DNA of 64,000 bases from Bacillus sp. ISL-34 (GTDB lineage Bacteria > Bacillota > Bacilli > Bacillales > DSM-1321). Both the position numbers and the translations under genes were made by a program. How positions within the stretch are numbered: position 1 is the stretch's first letter; each line of letters begins with the position of its first letter. Below the pieces are notes generated by a model. The model did no database searches. It was not told the DNA's origin and was given only the letters and a program-made list of their open reading frames with translations. The stretch spans positions 1-64,000 of the forward strand of contig NZ_JAGGQJ010000007.1 in assembly GCF_018613325.1 (NCBI RefSeq). Direction: 5' to 3'. Shown in pieces: positions 1 to 8,069 of this stretch.

Positions 1-109
1 TCAAGTTTCGTAATGGAAATGTTGTTTAGTGAGATATCATTGTTGAATGAATGAACCCGGAGATGACTAGCAAAAAGACCATCGGTTTTGGATGCTCGGA
101 ATGGTAAAA
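1..109. other. Window start, no gene called
   Basis: Frame 1 is open from the edge to a TGA at 52-54, which would be a 17-residue tail of a gene cut by the window. This is too short to identify. The hairpin at 110-131 fits a terminator for such an upstream gene. Nothing else is recognisable here. Confidence 0.3.
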
Positions 110-147
110 AAACTCGATGAAAATCGAGTTTGTTTACATTTTTTTTA
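110..147 (+). terminator. Putative terminator of an upstream gene
   Basis: AAACTCGAT (110-118) and ATCGAGTTT (123-131) form a 9-bp stem with a GAAA loop. A short spacer and a run of eight or more T follow. This fits a Rho-independent terminator for a gene lying left of the window. Confidence 0.55.
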
Positions 148-175
148 GGTTTGTGCAATTTGAATGTTTATTTCC

Positions 176-296
176 ACTCCAGGCACTCGCTTTCCGCGGG
201 CGGTCCGGGAGCCTCCTCGACGCTTCGCGCCTGCGGGGTCTCCCCTGGCCACGCTTTTCCCGCAGGAGTCTCGTACCTTCCGTTGCAATCAACTTT
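176..296. repeat. GC-rich Bacillus intergenic repeat
   Basis: This block of about 120 bp is strikingly GC-rich between AT-rich flanks. It starts near CACTCCAGGCACTCGC and ends near CCGTTGCAATCAAC. It holds several nested complementary segments, for example around CCGCGGGCGG and the CCCGCAGGAG stretch. From memory it matches a dispersed non-coding element common in Bacillaceae intergenic regions. Short open frames across it reflect its composition and are not genes. Confidence 0.65.
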
Positions 297-338
297 GTTT
301 TAACAGTAAGATAGAACTCCTTTTGTCTAAAATCTGGT

Positions 339-360
339 GGCTGCTGTGCAGCCTTTTTTT
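339..360 (+). terminator. Rho-independent terminator
   Basis: GGCTGC (339-344), a TGT loop and GCAGCC (348-353) are followed directly by seven T residues. It lies between the GC-rich repeat and the RND transporter gene, so it may end transcription entering from the left. Confidence 0.7.
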
Positions 361-487
361 GTGTGCATCGAGAGGCATACAAAAATATAAAAATCAATAA
401 AAATTTAACAATCCAAAATTATCAATATATGGTAATGTTTTAAATGGGATTATTTTCTTATAAATTTTATTCAGGGGTGATTAGTGC

Positions 488-3400
488 GTGGAGTTTTTTA
501 CTAAGTGGTCGTTTAAGAATAAGGCTGCCGTTTCATTGGTAACCATATTTATTTTGTTGTTAGGAGTTATCAGTTATTTTAAACTGCCGATGGAATTTTT
601 ACCATCTGCCGATAATCCACAAGTTACGATTATCACAATGGGGCAGGGCACCGATTCAAAAACAATGGAAGCACAAGTTACAGATCCGATTGAAAGGGCA
701 GTTACGGGAGTTAAAGGAAAGAGTTCAATATACTCCACCACTGGAGATGGGTTTTCAAAAGTAGATCTATTCTTTGAAGCAGGATCGGATATGAAACAAG
801 CGAAACTTGATGTACAAGAGGCTTTAGGCAGTGTAGCATTGCCGCAAAGCATGGCAAAGCCTACTGTTACACAGTTAAATACATCAATGATTCCCATTTC
901 ATTTGTTGCTGTTACTTTCAAGGATGGATTAACAGCTGAAAATATAGACTTTACCAAGAAAGAATTAGAGCCTCTGTATAAAGATATTAAAGGGGTTTCG
1001 GATGTACAGACATTTGGAGTTTCGCAATCTATTCTTTCAGTCAAAGTGGATAATGAAGAATTGGCTAAAAAGAAAGTCTCGATTCAAGATGTCATGAGCG
1101 TCCTTAACGGTCAGAATGCAGCTCTGGCCGTAGGCGAAAAAGTGATTGATGGGAAGGCAAGCAACATCAAGGTTATCGGGGATTTAACAAGTATTGAAAA
1201 ATTAAAAGCGTTAAAGGTCACTCCAAATGTCCCCCTTGGAGAGATAGCAAAAGTTGAAGAAGCGAAGGCTGGTAATCTCATCAGTCGTTTTAACGGAAAG
1301 GAAAGCATTGACTTAAGCATTATCAAGGACAGTCAATCAAATGCTGTCACAATCAGTAAAGAGGTTGAAAAAGTAGCAAAGGAAATTAATGAAAAGTATA
1401 GTGACCAGAAATCGACCATTTATTTATCTACAGCTGATATGGTGGAGACTTCCGTTCAGGCGATGGTAAAAGAAGTTCTGCTAGGTGCGCTATTTGCTAC
1501 GATTGTAATCATGGTCTTTTTACGGAACGTACGATCTACATTCATTACAATCGTTTCCATACCGTTATCTCTTGGCTTTACGTTATTCTTGCTGTCATTG
1601 TCGGGAGTGACGCTGAATATTTTGACGCTGGGCGGTGTCGCTGTAGCGATCGGGCGCTTGGTGGACGATAGTATTGTTGTTATTGAAAATATTTTCCGGA
1701 AAATGCAGCAGGAGAAGATTTCAGTCGAATTGGTGATGGATGCAACTAAAGAGGTGGGAGTGGCGATAACAGCTTCAACCCTTACTACTGTAGCCGTTTT
1801 CTTGCCGGTTGCTTTATTGAATGGAGGGCTTCAAGAGTTTCTTCTTCCTTTCGCTTTGACGGTCACTTATTCTTTGCTGGCCTCTTTAATTGTGGCATTA
1901 ACGGTTGTTCCGTTAATGAGCGCAGGATTGCTGAAAAGGACGGAGCTGCCAAAACATCTACCGGCCAAGCGTTTTACCAAACTGGTTACTTGGTCATTGA
2001 ATCATAAATGGGTAGTCTTAATTGTTGCTTTGCTGTTGTTTGTCGGTTCCGTTGGTACATATTTTGCCATGCCAAAAGGGGCGATTGATAATTCTTCAGC
2101 AGACTATGTCTCCGTGACATTAACTTATCCAAATGATCAGCCCTATGAGAAAGTAAAGGAAAAAGCGATTGAACTCGAGGAAACGATGCAGGATATGAGT
2201 GAAGTGGATAATACTTTCATGCAATTAGGAAACTCTGCCGAGACGGCACAATATGGCGCAGTCACATCACCTACAGAAGCAACTTTCGGCATCCTGGTGA
2301 TGGATAAAGCAAATGTAGATACAATCCTGGAAAAAATGGAAGAGGAACAAGAAAACTATCCTGATGCGAAGCTTAAAGCCACCGCCTCATCATTTATGAT
2401 GGGCGCATCAAAGACGAACATTACGATAGATGTGATCGGCAGTAATGTTGAAGATTTGGAATCAACGGCCAATAAGGTCAAAGAAAGAATTCAGGATATT
2501 AAAGGAATTGAAAGTGTTACAACGAACCAAGACGAAAAGAAAACCATTTATTCATTCAAGGTAGATCCAGCTAAAGGCAATACAGAACAAATCGGTCAAC
2601 AATTAGGTATCATGCTCAATAAAACCCCTATCGGCAATATAACTTTGCAGGATAAGCAGACACCTGTCGTCCTTGAACCAATCTTAGATCCTAAAAAACC
2701 AGAGGATTTAAAAAGTATTCCAATTATGACAGACGGCGGTCTAGCTCCGGTGTCTAAGGTTGCATTTTTAAAGAGCGAAGAGAGTGCAACAACGCAGTTC
2801 CATAAAGATGGGGAAACGTATCTTCAATTGACGGCAACGGTCGACCCGACTATGCTTTCCGATATTGCAAGCAAAATAAATCTTGAGATATTTGGAGATA
2901 AAGAGAACAAAGGCCTTGATATTCCGAATGATGTAGAAGTTTTAGTCGGGGGAGCCAGTGCTCAGCAGACAGATGATTTTTCCGATTTGTTCCTTACGAT
3001 GTTAATATCGATCGGCATTGTCTTTTTAATCATGGTTATAACATTCAAATCGATCAAAGCACCGATTGCCATTCTATTTTCCTTGCCATTCGCTGCCATT
3101 GGAGCGGTACTAGGATTGGTTATCAGTCGAATTCCAGTGGATATTACAGCACTGCTGGGTGCTCTCATGTTGATTGGAATTGTTGTGACAAACGCGATTG
3201 TTCTTCTGGATCGAGTCAAACAAAACGAAGAAAAAATGATTATCCGTGATGCGATCGTCGAAGCGACTGCTACAAGATTCCGTCCGATCATAATGACGGC
3301 TGTAGCAACGATTTGTGCCATGCTGCCGCTTTTATATAAAAAGGCGGAAACAGGAAGCCTGGTTTCACAAAGTTTAGCGATCGTTGTCATTGGCGGGCTA

Positions 3401-3523
3401 GCTGTGTCTACACTTCTCACACTTATCGTCATTCCATGTATATACGAATTGCTGTACTATAAAAAATCGAAAAAACAGAGAAAGAAAAAGAGGGAACCCG
3501 TTAACGAACAAATCGAGATGTAA
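488..3523 (+). CDS. swrC: RND/AcrB-family efflux transporter, SwrC-like
   Basis: Proton-driven resistance-nodulation-division exporter of the cytoplasmic membrane, 1011 aa. The family's usual plan is visible: one TM segment near residues 12-30, a large extracytoplasmic loop, a TM bundle around residues 320-480, then a repeat of this pattern in the second half with TM segments near 500-530 and 830-985. The TM4 motif GGVAVAIGRLVDDSIVVIEN carries the paired Asp used for proton relay. In B. subtilis SwrC (YerP) gives surfactin self-resistance and supports swarming, but the substrate here is unknown. The GTG start at 488 follows AGGGGTGA with 7 nt spacing. It appears monocistronic, with a strong terminator right after the stop. 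No periplasmic adaptor gene is adjacent, as expected in Gram-positives. Confidence 0.9.
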   Translation: MEFFTKWSFKNKAAVSLVTIFILLLGVISYFKLPMEFLPSADNPQVTIITMGQGTDSKTMEAQVTDPIERAVTGVKGKSSIYSTTGDGFSKVDLFFEAGSDMKQAKLDVQEALGSVALPQSMAKPTVTQLNTSMIPISFVAVTFKDGLTAENIDFTKKELEPLYKDIKGVSDVQTFGVSQSILSVKVDNEELAKKKVSIQDVMSVLNGQNAALAVGEKVIDGKASNIKVIGDLTSIEKLKALKVTPNVPLGEIAKVEEAKAGNLISRFNGKESIDLSIIKDSQSNAVTISKEVEKVAKEINEKYSDQKSTIYLSTADMVETSVQAMVKEVLLGALFATIVIMVFLRNVRSTFITIVSIPLSLGFTLFLLSLSGVTLNILTLGGVAVAIGRLVDDSIVVIENIFRKMQQEKISVELVMDATKEVGVAITASTLTTVAVFLPVALLNGGLQEFLLPFALTVTYSLLASLIVALTVVPLMSAGLLKRTELPKHLPAKRFTKLVTWSLNHKWVVLIVALLLFVGSVGTYFAMPKGAIDNSSADYVSVTLTYPNDQPYEKVKEKAIELEETMQDMSEVDNTFMQLGNSAETAQYGAVTSPTEATFGILVMDKANVDTILEKMEEEQENYPDAKLKATASSFMMGASKTNITIDVIGSNVEDLESTANKVKERIQDIKGIESVTTNQDEKKTIYSFKVDPAKGNTEQIGQQLGIMLNKTPIGNITLQDKQTPVVLEPILDPKKPEDLKSIPIMTDGGLAPVSKVAFLKSEESATTQFHKDGETYLQLTATVDPTMLSDIASKINLEIFGDKENKGLDIPNDVEVLVGGASAQQTDDFSDLFLTMLISIGIVFLIMVITFKSIKAPIAILFSLPFAAIGAVLGLVISRIPVDITALLGALMLIGIVVTNAIVLLDRVKQNEEKMIIRDAIVEATATRFRPIIMTAVATICAMLPLLYKKAETGSLVSQSLAIVVIGGLAVSTLLTLIVIPCIYELLYYKKSKKQRKKKREPVNEQIEM

Positions 3524-3527
3524 TAAT

Positions 3528-3571
3528 AAAAAGTTTGCAGGGAAAGCAACGCTTTCCCTGCAAACTTTTTT
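3528..3571 (+). terminator. Strong terminator after the RND transporter
   Basis: A perfect 20-bp stem (3528-3547 with 3551-3570) with a 3-nt AAC loop ends in a T run just after the transporter stop codon. Confidence 0.9.
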
Positions 3572-3613
3572 CTGTAATATAGTGCATGCTTTATAGTTTT
3601 TTTAAAATAATGG

Positions 3614-3649
3614 TTGACTTTCCTTTAACCTGTAACTAAAATGATTACA
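3614..3649 (+). promoter_or_regulatory. SigA-type promoter overlapped by a 19-bp operator
   Basis: TTGACT (3614-3619), 17 nt, TAAAAT (3637-3642) reads as a good SigA promoter. The dyad TGTAACTAAAATGATTACA (3631-3649) covers the -10 box. A near-identical dyad at 3725-3743 suggests one dimeric repressor. MarR or HxlR/DUF24-type regulators use sites of this style, but the regulator is not in this window. Confidence 0.65.
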
Positions 3650-3724
3650 TCAGAGGGTGATACAATCGACTGTGTAGTTACTAAAAATGCTATGTTCTTA
3701 TATAAATATTTTTTTGTTCTGAAT

Positions 3725-3743
3725 TGTAACTAACTAGGTTACA
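3725..3743 (+). promoter_or_regulatory. Second copy of the TGTAAC-N7-GTTACA operator
   Basis: TGTAACTAACTAGGTTACA is a 6-7-6 inverted repeat that aligns with the 3631-3649 dyad, sharing the prefix TGTAACTAA and the suffix TTACA. It lies 35 nt before the oxidoreductase start. It could act as a second repressor site or a roadblock. Confidence 0.6.
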
Positions 3744-3778
3744 GGTTTAGCTAATGATGAAAAGTGAGGGAATATATG

Positions 3779-4429
3779 ATGACAGTGAAAATTAAAGCGT
3801 ATTCTGATTTTATTTGCCCATTTTGTTTTTTAGGTAAAGGTCCTTTGGACGAAATCGTGAAGGAAAAGGATGTAGAAGTGGAATGGATGCCATTTGAATT
3901 GCGTCCGAGTCCATATTCCAAAATTGATCCATGGAGAGAACCAGATAAGTTGAATTCATGGGATTCTTACATTCTTCCTGCTGCGAAGAAGCTAGGGGTT
4001 GATATGCGTTTACCCCGTGTATCCCCGCATCCCTATACACATTTGGCGTTCGAAGGGTGCCATTTTGCAAAGGAGCACGGAAAAGGGAACGAATTCCACA
4101 ATAGAGTATTTACAGCGTTCTTTCAAGAGGAACAAAATATTGAAGATATTGAAGTATTGTCAAAATTAGCGGGTGAAGTTGAGCTTCCTATAGATGCTTT
4201 TAGAGAAGCATTAGTGTCACGAAAGTATCGGGAAGTGCACCAAAAAGCACTTAAACATGCTTATGAAGAAGCAGATATCAGGGCAGTCCCAACGTTTATT
4301 ATTGGTGATGAAGTTATTCAAGGTCTAGCCAGCAAAGAAAGGTTAGCGCAAGTCATTGAGAAGGAAGAAGCAAAAAATAAACGGAATGAATTTGATGGCT
4401 TGCAATGTGATGGTAAGGGGAATTGCTAA
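3779..4429 (+). CDS. DsbA-family (FrnE-like) oxidoreductase
   Basis: Thioredoxin-fold protein of 216 aa in the FrnE/DsbA-like group. The redox motif CPFC (Cys13-Cys16) sits after the first beta strand (KIKAYSDFICPFC). The cis-Pro segment AVPTF and the helical insertion follow as in the family. No signal peptide or TM segment is present, so it is probably cytosolic. The ATG at 3779 is chosen because AAAGTGAGGG is its ribosome binding site. The GTG at 3764 lies inside that site, and the ATG at 3776 is a close alternative. Expression is likely controlled by the two dyads upstream, which hints at induction by electrophiles or oxidants. The substrate is unknown. Confidence 0.85.
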   Translation: MTVKIKAYSDFICPFCFLGKGPLDEIVKEKDVEVEWMPFELRPSPYSKIDPWREPDKLNSWDSYILPAAKKLGVDMRLPRVSPHPYTHLAFEGCHFAKEHGKGNEFHNRVFTAFFQEEQNIEDIEVLSKLAGEVELPIDAFREALVSRKYREVHQKALKHAYEEADIRAVPTFIIGDEVIQGLASKERLAQVIEKEEAKNKRNEFDGLQCDGKGNC

Positions 4430-4531
4430 AGGCCTTTTGAACTGTCATGGAAATGCTGATATACAATGTTAAACTCATTTTAGATTACTCCTTACATTAG
4501 GGCTTAATTTTAGAATACTTAAATATTACAG

Positions 4532-4595
4532 AAAACCCCCTTTTATAAAACAATAAATCCCTTCCATTTACTGTTTAATATAAAGGGGGGATTTT
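4532..4595 (-). terminator. Possible terminator of the minus-strand gene
   Basis: CCCCCTTTTATA near 4536-4547 and TATAAAGGGGG near 4579-4589 can pair across a loop of about 30 nt just beyond the stop of the minus-strand gene. The long loop makes this a weak call. The rest of 4430-4593 shows nothing recognisable. Confidence 0.35.
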
Positions 4596-5535
4596 AATGT
4601 AATTCTAGTTGAATTGTAGTAACAATATTAGAATCATCAATCCATAAATAAACATTACTACATTTATGCGTGAAATATCTAATGGCAAAAGTATCTTTTA
4701 AATAATCTTCTAAAGTCCAATTGTATAAGGAGAGAGAGATTAAAGGCCCCTTTGATGTGTTTTTTAAACAATCTAACACCTTATCGAACTCCATATCTTC
4801 GTATTTCTCTATAAATTCAGATATTATCTTGTATGATTTTTGAGGTTTCCATTCATATTGTGTCTTGCTAATTGTCCCATATAGATTTTTTATTATTGGA
4901 TTTAAATTATTTGACCTGATCAAGGAGAGAGATTCTTGATTCGGCTTACTTAACATTATTTCTGATGGTAATTCGTTTTCTAATACAATCTTCGTGTTGT
5001 CAAAATGCATCATAATTTCTTCGATTACTTGATTATCAATTCTATTATCGACAAATAACGAAGTAACACTATTTTCATCTTGATAACTTAACAGTAAAAA
5101 GAATTGAGTTAATAGTGAATATTTTTTTTGGACCTTTGAATTGGGGATAAATTCCCTGATCTTGAAATCTGAAAAACTGTCTGTATTGTCTTCGAACTGA
5201 TTAGTAGCTTCAAAAGGTTTCAACCATTCCATTAGTAGCCCACCTAGTAAGTTTTTATTTAATTCAAAATAACTATAACTATTTGCAATGGCTGAATAAG
5301 TGCCATTTTTTACTGTCCTGAACGTTCCACCTAGTTTTGCACGGTATTTTCCAGCAGATAATCGGTCAGATGATTCATTTCTAATTGTGGAAGTTGGTCG
5401 GTTTATAGGATAGCTGAAGTTGTGGGTTTTATAATTTTTCCAACCGCCATTAAGAAATCCGTGATGTTTTTGTATTGTAACTTTTACATTGCTATAAGCG
5501 ATTACATCTCCACCAACTTGTATTGTCCAAGCCAA
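4594..5535 (-). CDS. Hypothetical protein, 313 aa, start uncertain
   Basis: I do not recognise this protein. Residues 1-90 are rich in Gly, Ser, Thr, Tyr and Asn and look like a beta-rich extracytoplasmic domain. Residues 95-313 are charged and helical, more like a cytosolic domain, so the two halves look unalike. No signal peptide or TM segment is present. The only available start is TTG at 5535, directly after an in-frame stop, and no ribosome binding site stands before it. The gene may therefore be 5'-truncated or frameshifted, having lost a signal peptide. An inverted repeat AGGTAGAT/ATCTACCT lies just upstream at 5547-5554 and 5586-5593. The frame is clearly coding, but the function is unknown. 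Confidence 0.6.
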   Translation of the reverse strand: MAWTIQVGGDVIAYSNVKVTIQKHHGFLNGGWKNYKTHNFSYPINRPTSTIRNESSDRLSAGKYRAKLGGTFRTVKNGTYSAIANSYSYFELNKNLLGGLLMEWLKPFEATNQFEDNTDSFSDFKIREFIPNSKVQKKYSLLTQFFLLLSYQDENSVTSLFVDNRIDNQVIEEIMMHFDNTKIVLENELPSEIMLSKPNQESLSLIRSNNLNPIIKNLYGTISKTQYEWKPQKSYKIISEFIEKYEDMEFDKVLDCLKNTSKGPLISLSLYNWTLEDYLKDTFAIRYFTHKCSNVYLWIDDSNIVTTIQLELH

Positions 5536-5746
5536 AAACTAGAAAGGTAGATATGAAATTGGACGGTGTTTTTTGTTTCCTTACATCTACCTATATAGTT
5601 GAATTATCACATATTATATCATGGCTTTTTATAAAAAGTAGTCTTTTTTACCTAAATATTTTGATTATTTTACTTAATTAACAGGATATTTATACTATAT
5701 TCAAGGCTAAGACGGACTGTTTAATATAATTAACAGAGGTGAATAA

Positions 5747-5802
5747 TTGACAATGAGAATCATTTTCATTTATAGTGAAATGTGTAATGAAAGTAATTCT
5801 CA
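5747..5802 (+). promoter_or_regulatory. Promoter with two Fur boxes
   Basis: TTGACA (5747-5752), 18 nt, TATAGT (5771-5776). The 7-1-7 dyad TGAGAATCATTTTCA (5754-5768) fills the spacer and is close to the Fur consensus TGATAATNATTATCA. A second, weaker match, TGAAAGTAATTCTCA (5788-5802), lies just downstream. This implies iron repression of the flavodoxin-fbpA-fbpB unit. Confidence 0.8.
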
Positions 5803-5820
5803 ATTAGGAAGGTGATATAG

Positions 5821-6432
5821 ATGAAGGTATTCATTGGTTATGTCAGTTTATCCGGTAATACCGAGAAAATGGCTATAAACATAAAGAATAGAATGAAGGC
5901 TGTCGGCTGTGAAGTATATATGGAAAGATTGGATACTGTTGAGGTTGATGCTTTAAAGGATTTTGATTTGGCCTTTATTGGTTTATATACATGGAATCTT
6001 GAAGATTTACCGTATGAAGCAAAAGAGTTTTATGAAGAAATTGACCAAGTGGACTTTGGCGGAGTGAAAGTCGCATTCTTTGGTGCCGGCGACTTGACCC
6101 ATTCGAAACCGTGCGCCGCGATAGATATCCTTTCCGATAAAATGAAGCAATTTGGATTTGATGTATATGATCAAGTATTGAAATTACACCAGGAAAGCAC
6201 TACATACGAACAATTAAGGAAATGTGAAGACTTTGCAGAGCATGCCCTTATATGGGGAAGCAATAGGAAGAAGAGGAGATTCTCCATATGGGATCGGATG
6301 CTAGGCAGCCCCAAATACCAAAAGTTTGTATTTTTGTTAAGGAGGGTCCTTGATGATTACCCAATTAAGTGCAAAGGGAGAAGCAAAAAAAGAGGAACTT
6401 ATACAAGAACTTCTGAAATTCGGGATTTTTAA
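5821..6432 (+). CDS. Flavodoxin, Fur-regulated, extended C-terminus
   Basis: FMN-binding electron carrier likely to replace ferredoxin when iron is scarce, as YkuN/YkuP do in B. subtilis. The phosphate loop is SLSGNTEKMA (residues 9-18), and the flavin-loop segments are LYTWNLEDLP (about 54-63) and FGAGDLTHSKP (about 86-96). At 203 aa it is some 45 residues longer than a typical flavodoxin. The extra basic tail (KKRRFSIWDRMLG onward) overlaps fbpA by 80 nt. In another frame a TGA at 6351-6353 would overlap the fbpA ATG, so a small indel that extended the gene is possible. The ATG follows GGAAGGTGATATAG. Two Fur boxes upstream explain its control. Confidence 0.85.
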   Translation: MKVFIGYVSLSGNTEKMAINIKNRMKAVGCEVYMERLDTVEVDALKDFDLAFIGLYTWNLEDLPYEAKEFYEEIDQVDFGGVKVAFFGAGDLTHSKPCAAIDILSDKMKQFGFDVYDQVLKLHQESTTYEQLRKCEDFAEHALIWGSNRKKRRFSIWDRMLGSPKYQKFVFLLRRVLDDYPIKCKGRSKKRGTYTRTSEIRDF

Positions 6433-6520
6433 AAAATATAATAAACAACTATACGAGCTTCCAATAGTTATTTTACAGAAGGAATTCAATCAATTGAGAG
6501 GTGAATTAAAAAATGTCTAG
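6353..6520 (+). CDS. fbpA: Fur-regulated basic protein FbpA-like
   Basis: A 55-aa protein with an excellent ribosome binding site (AAGGAGGG at 6339-6346). The sequence MITQLSAKGEAKKEELIQEL and the later FGIFKKYNKQLYELPI resemble the FbpA family, small proteins made under iron starvation in Bacillus. In B. subtilis the fbp genes assist the small RNA FsrA in iron sparing. The start lies inside the flavodoxin gene and the end overlaps fbpB by 8 nt, so the three genes are translationally linked. The role is inferred from family and context. Confidence 0.75.
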   Translation: MITQLSAKGEAKKEELIQELLKFGIFKKYNKQLYELPIVILQKEFNQLRGELKNV

Positions 6521-6662
6521 GAGAAGGAAATCTTATACTGAACTGCTAAAAGAAAACCGCGAACTTCTGTTGCATGACAAAATTGAAGTGGAGCGCATCT
6601 ATACAAAAATCGATCAAAAAGCTATCAATGAAAAAAAGGGCAGTAAGCTAGTACAATCATGA
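6513..6662 (+). CDS. fbpB: Fur-regulated basic protein FbpB-like
   Basis: A 49-aa basic protein starting MSRRRKSYTELLKENRELLL. It matches the short FbpB family, in which an Arg/Lys-rich start leads to a conserved ENRExLLxDK segment and an amphipathic helix. B. subtilis FbpB is proposed to act as an RNA chaperone with FsrA. The ATG overlaps the end of fbpA. The ribosome binding site GAGAGGTG sits near 6496-6503 within fbpA. A clear terminator follows. Confidence 0.75.
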   Translation: MSRRRKSYTELLKENRELLLHDKIEVERIYTKIDQKAINEKKGSKLVQS

Positions 6663-6675
6663 TTGGTTAAAAATG

Positions 6676-6714
6676 AAAACCGAAATCCATTTTTGATTTC
6701 GGTTTTTTCTTTTG
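6676..6714 (+). terminator. Terminator of the flavodoxin-fbpA-fbpB unit
   Basis: AAAACCGAAATC (6676-6687) and GATTTCGGTTTT (6695-6706) form a 12-bp stem with a CATTTTT loop, followed by TTCTTTT. Confidence 0.9.
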
Positions 6715-6830
6715 GGTCCGTTATTGAATGCTGTTGATTCAATAAACCGTGCAGGTTAGTTGAAAGAAGGGATTTTCCGATTGGTTGTCGAATAAAAACC
6801 CATACGCAAAAAACTTAGGAGGAGCACCAC

Positions 6831-7283
6831 ATGGAAAATGTAATAGATGGAATCAATCATTGGATAGGTTTTATACCTGAAGAGTACAACCGGATGACAG
6901 AAAAAGAATTAAATCATCGACCAATGCCACACAAATGGTCCAAAAAAGAGATTTTAGGTCATCTATGCGATTCTGCATTGAACAATATGAATAGGTTTAT
7001 CAAGATTCAGTACGAAGAACAGCCATATGTTATACAATCATATAATCAAGACCAATGGGTATTAGTCCAGAATTATCAGGAGCGACCAATGGATGAGATA
7101 GTTAACCTTTTTTGTGCTCTAAATAAGCAAATCATACATATAATAACGAATACACCAAATGATAGATTTTCTAATCTTTGTGATATAGGAAATAATCAAC
7201 AAAAATCATTGGAGTGGCTAATAAAAGATTATCTAGAACATATGGAACATCATATTAACAATCAAATTCTAATTAAAAAATAG
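6831..7283 (+). CDS. DinB-like four-helix protein
   Basis: A 150-aa member of the DinB/YfiT-like superfamily of four-helix-bundle, often metal-binding proteins. The typical features are a PHKWSKKEILGHL segment (H45 in GHLCDSA at the end of helix 2) and a paired His motif near the C-terminus (EHMEHHINNQ). Some relatives are thiol-S-transferases that use bacillithiol, but the substrate here cannot be told from sequence. The ATG at 6831 follows AGGAGGAGCACC. The gene stands alone between two terminators. Confidence 0.75.
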   Translation: MENVIDGINHWIGFIPEEYNRMTEKELNHRPMPHKWSKKEILGHLCDSALNNMNRFIKIQYEEQPYVIQSYNQDQWVLVQNYQERPMDEIVNLFCALNKQIIHIITNTPNDRFSNLCDIGNNQQKSLEWLIKDYLEHMEHHINNQILIKK

Positions 7284-7306
7284 TGATCTATTTAGGTCAC
7301 TATTTT
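7278..7306. terminator. Terminator overlapping the DinB-like stop codon
   Basis: AAATAGTGA (7278-7286) pairs with TCACTATTT (7297-7305). It contains the stop codon of the DinB-like gene and could serve transcripts from both sides. Confidence 0.6.
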
Positions 7307-7380
7307 AAATTTATCGTTTTTCAGAGCCTTATTTTAAGGAAAGTGGGAGGGTATACAGTTTTAATTCGGACACATAATTA

Positions 7381-8025
7381 CTATTTTTCTACTCTGTTTT
7401 TCACTTTTCTTAACAGCTTGTCATGAAGCTTGGACAAGGTAACCAATACAAGGATAGAGCCGATTAATGTTAACGACATATCCCATTGTGCGTCCCAAAT
7501 ATCACCTTGAGTTCCTAAGAAGTCCTTTGAAGCTTTTCCGCCTTTTGAAATGAGGGCAGCTATCCATTCGATGATTTCATATAAGGCTCCAATGGCAAGC
7601 GCAAAGCTTAATGTGACAGCAAATAACCAGGGTCCTTTTGTTAGAGGGGTTTTACGTATTACTATTTCTCTAATCACAATCGCTAATAAACCTTTTATAA
7701 AATGTCCAAACCGATCATAGTGGTTCCGGTTTAGGTCGTAATGATCTTTTAACCAATTAAACAGAGGGACTTTTGAGTACGTATAATGGGCACCGATGAA
7801 CATGATGATTGAAAGAACGGCAATAACGAAATAGGATAATGTAGTAAGGCGGAATTTATTATATGTAGCCATTACATAAATCAGAAACACAACGGCAGGA
7901 AGTACTTCCATTGTCCATATCAAGTATCCTTCAGGCTTAATAACTGACCAAATCAAAACTGCAGATACTAGCAATAGTAATATTAAATGAATCAGTGTAC
8001 TTTTATCTCTTCCCAATTTTTTCAC
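7381..8025 (-). CDS. DUF2238 (YjdF-type) membrane protein
   Basis: A 214-aa integral membrane protein with about six TM segments (near residues 9-29, 34-54, 62-84, 108-125, 134-158 and 180-200). The motif FLGTQGDIWDAQWDM (about 168-182) with the preceding YEIIEW is the hallmark of the DUF2238/YjdF family. The molecular role is not established. The start follows a modest ribosome binding site, and the gene ends facing the DinB-like gene. It is separated from the hydrolase gene upstream by about 45 nt and the two may be co-transcribed. Confidence 0.8.
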   Translation of the reverse strand: MKKLGRDKSTLIHLILLLLVSAVLIWSVIKPEGYLIWTMEVLPAVVFLIYVMATYNKFRLTTLSYFVIAVLSIIMFIGAHYTYSKVPLFNWLKDHYDLNRNHYDRFGHFIKGLLAIVIREIVIRKTPLTKGPWLFAVTLSFALAIGALYEIIEWIAALISKGGKASKDFLGTQGDIWDAQWDMSLTLIGSILVLVTLSKLHDKLLRKVKNRVEK

Positions 8026-8069
8026 TCCATAAATTTAGGTTTTGTATAATTGAATTGCATTCGGAAAAA

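Noticed and set aside
117..400. Short overlapping frames on both strands near the left end
   Set aside because: They cover the GC-rich intergenic repeat and a terminator, have no binding sites and look compositional.
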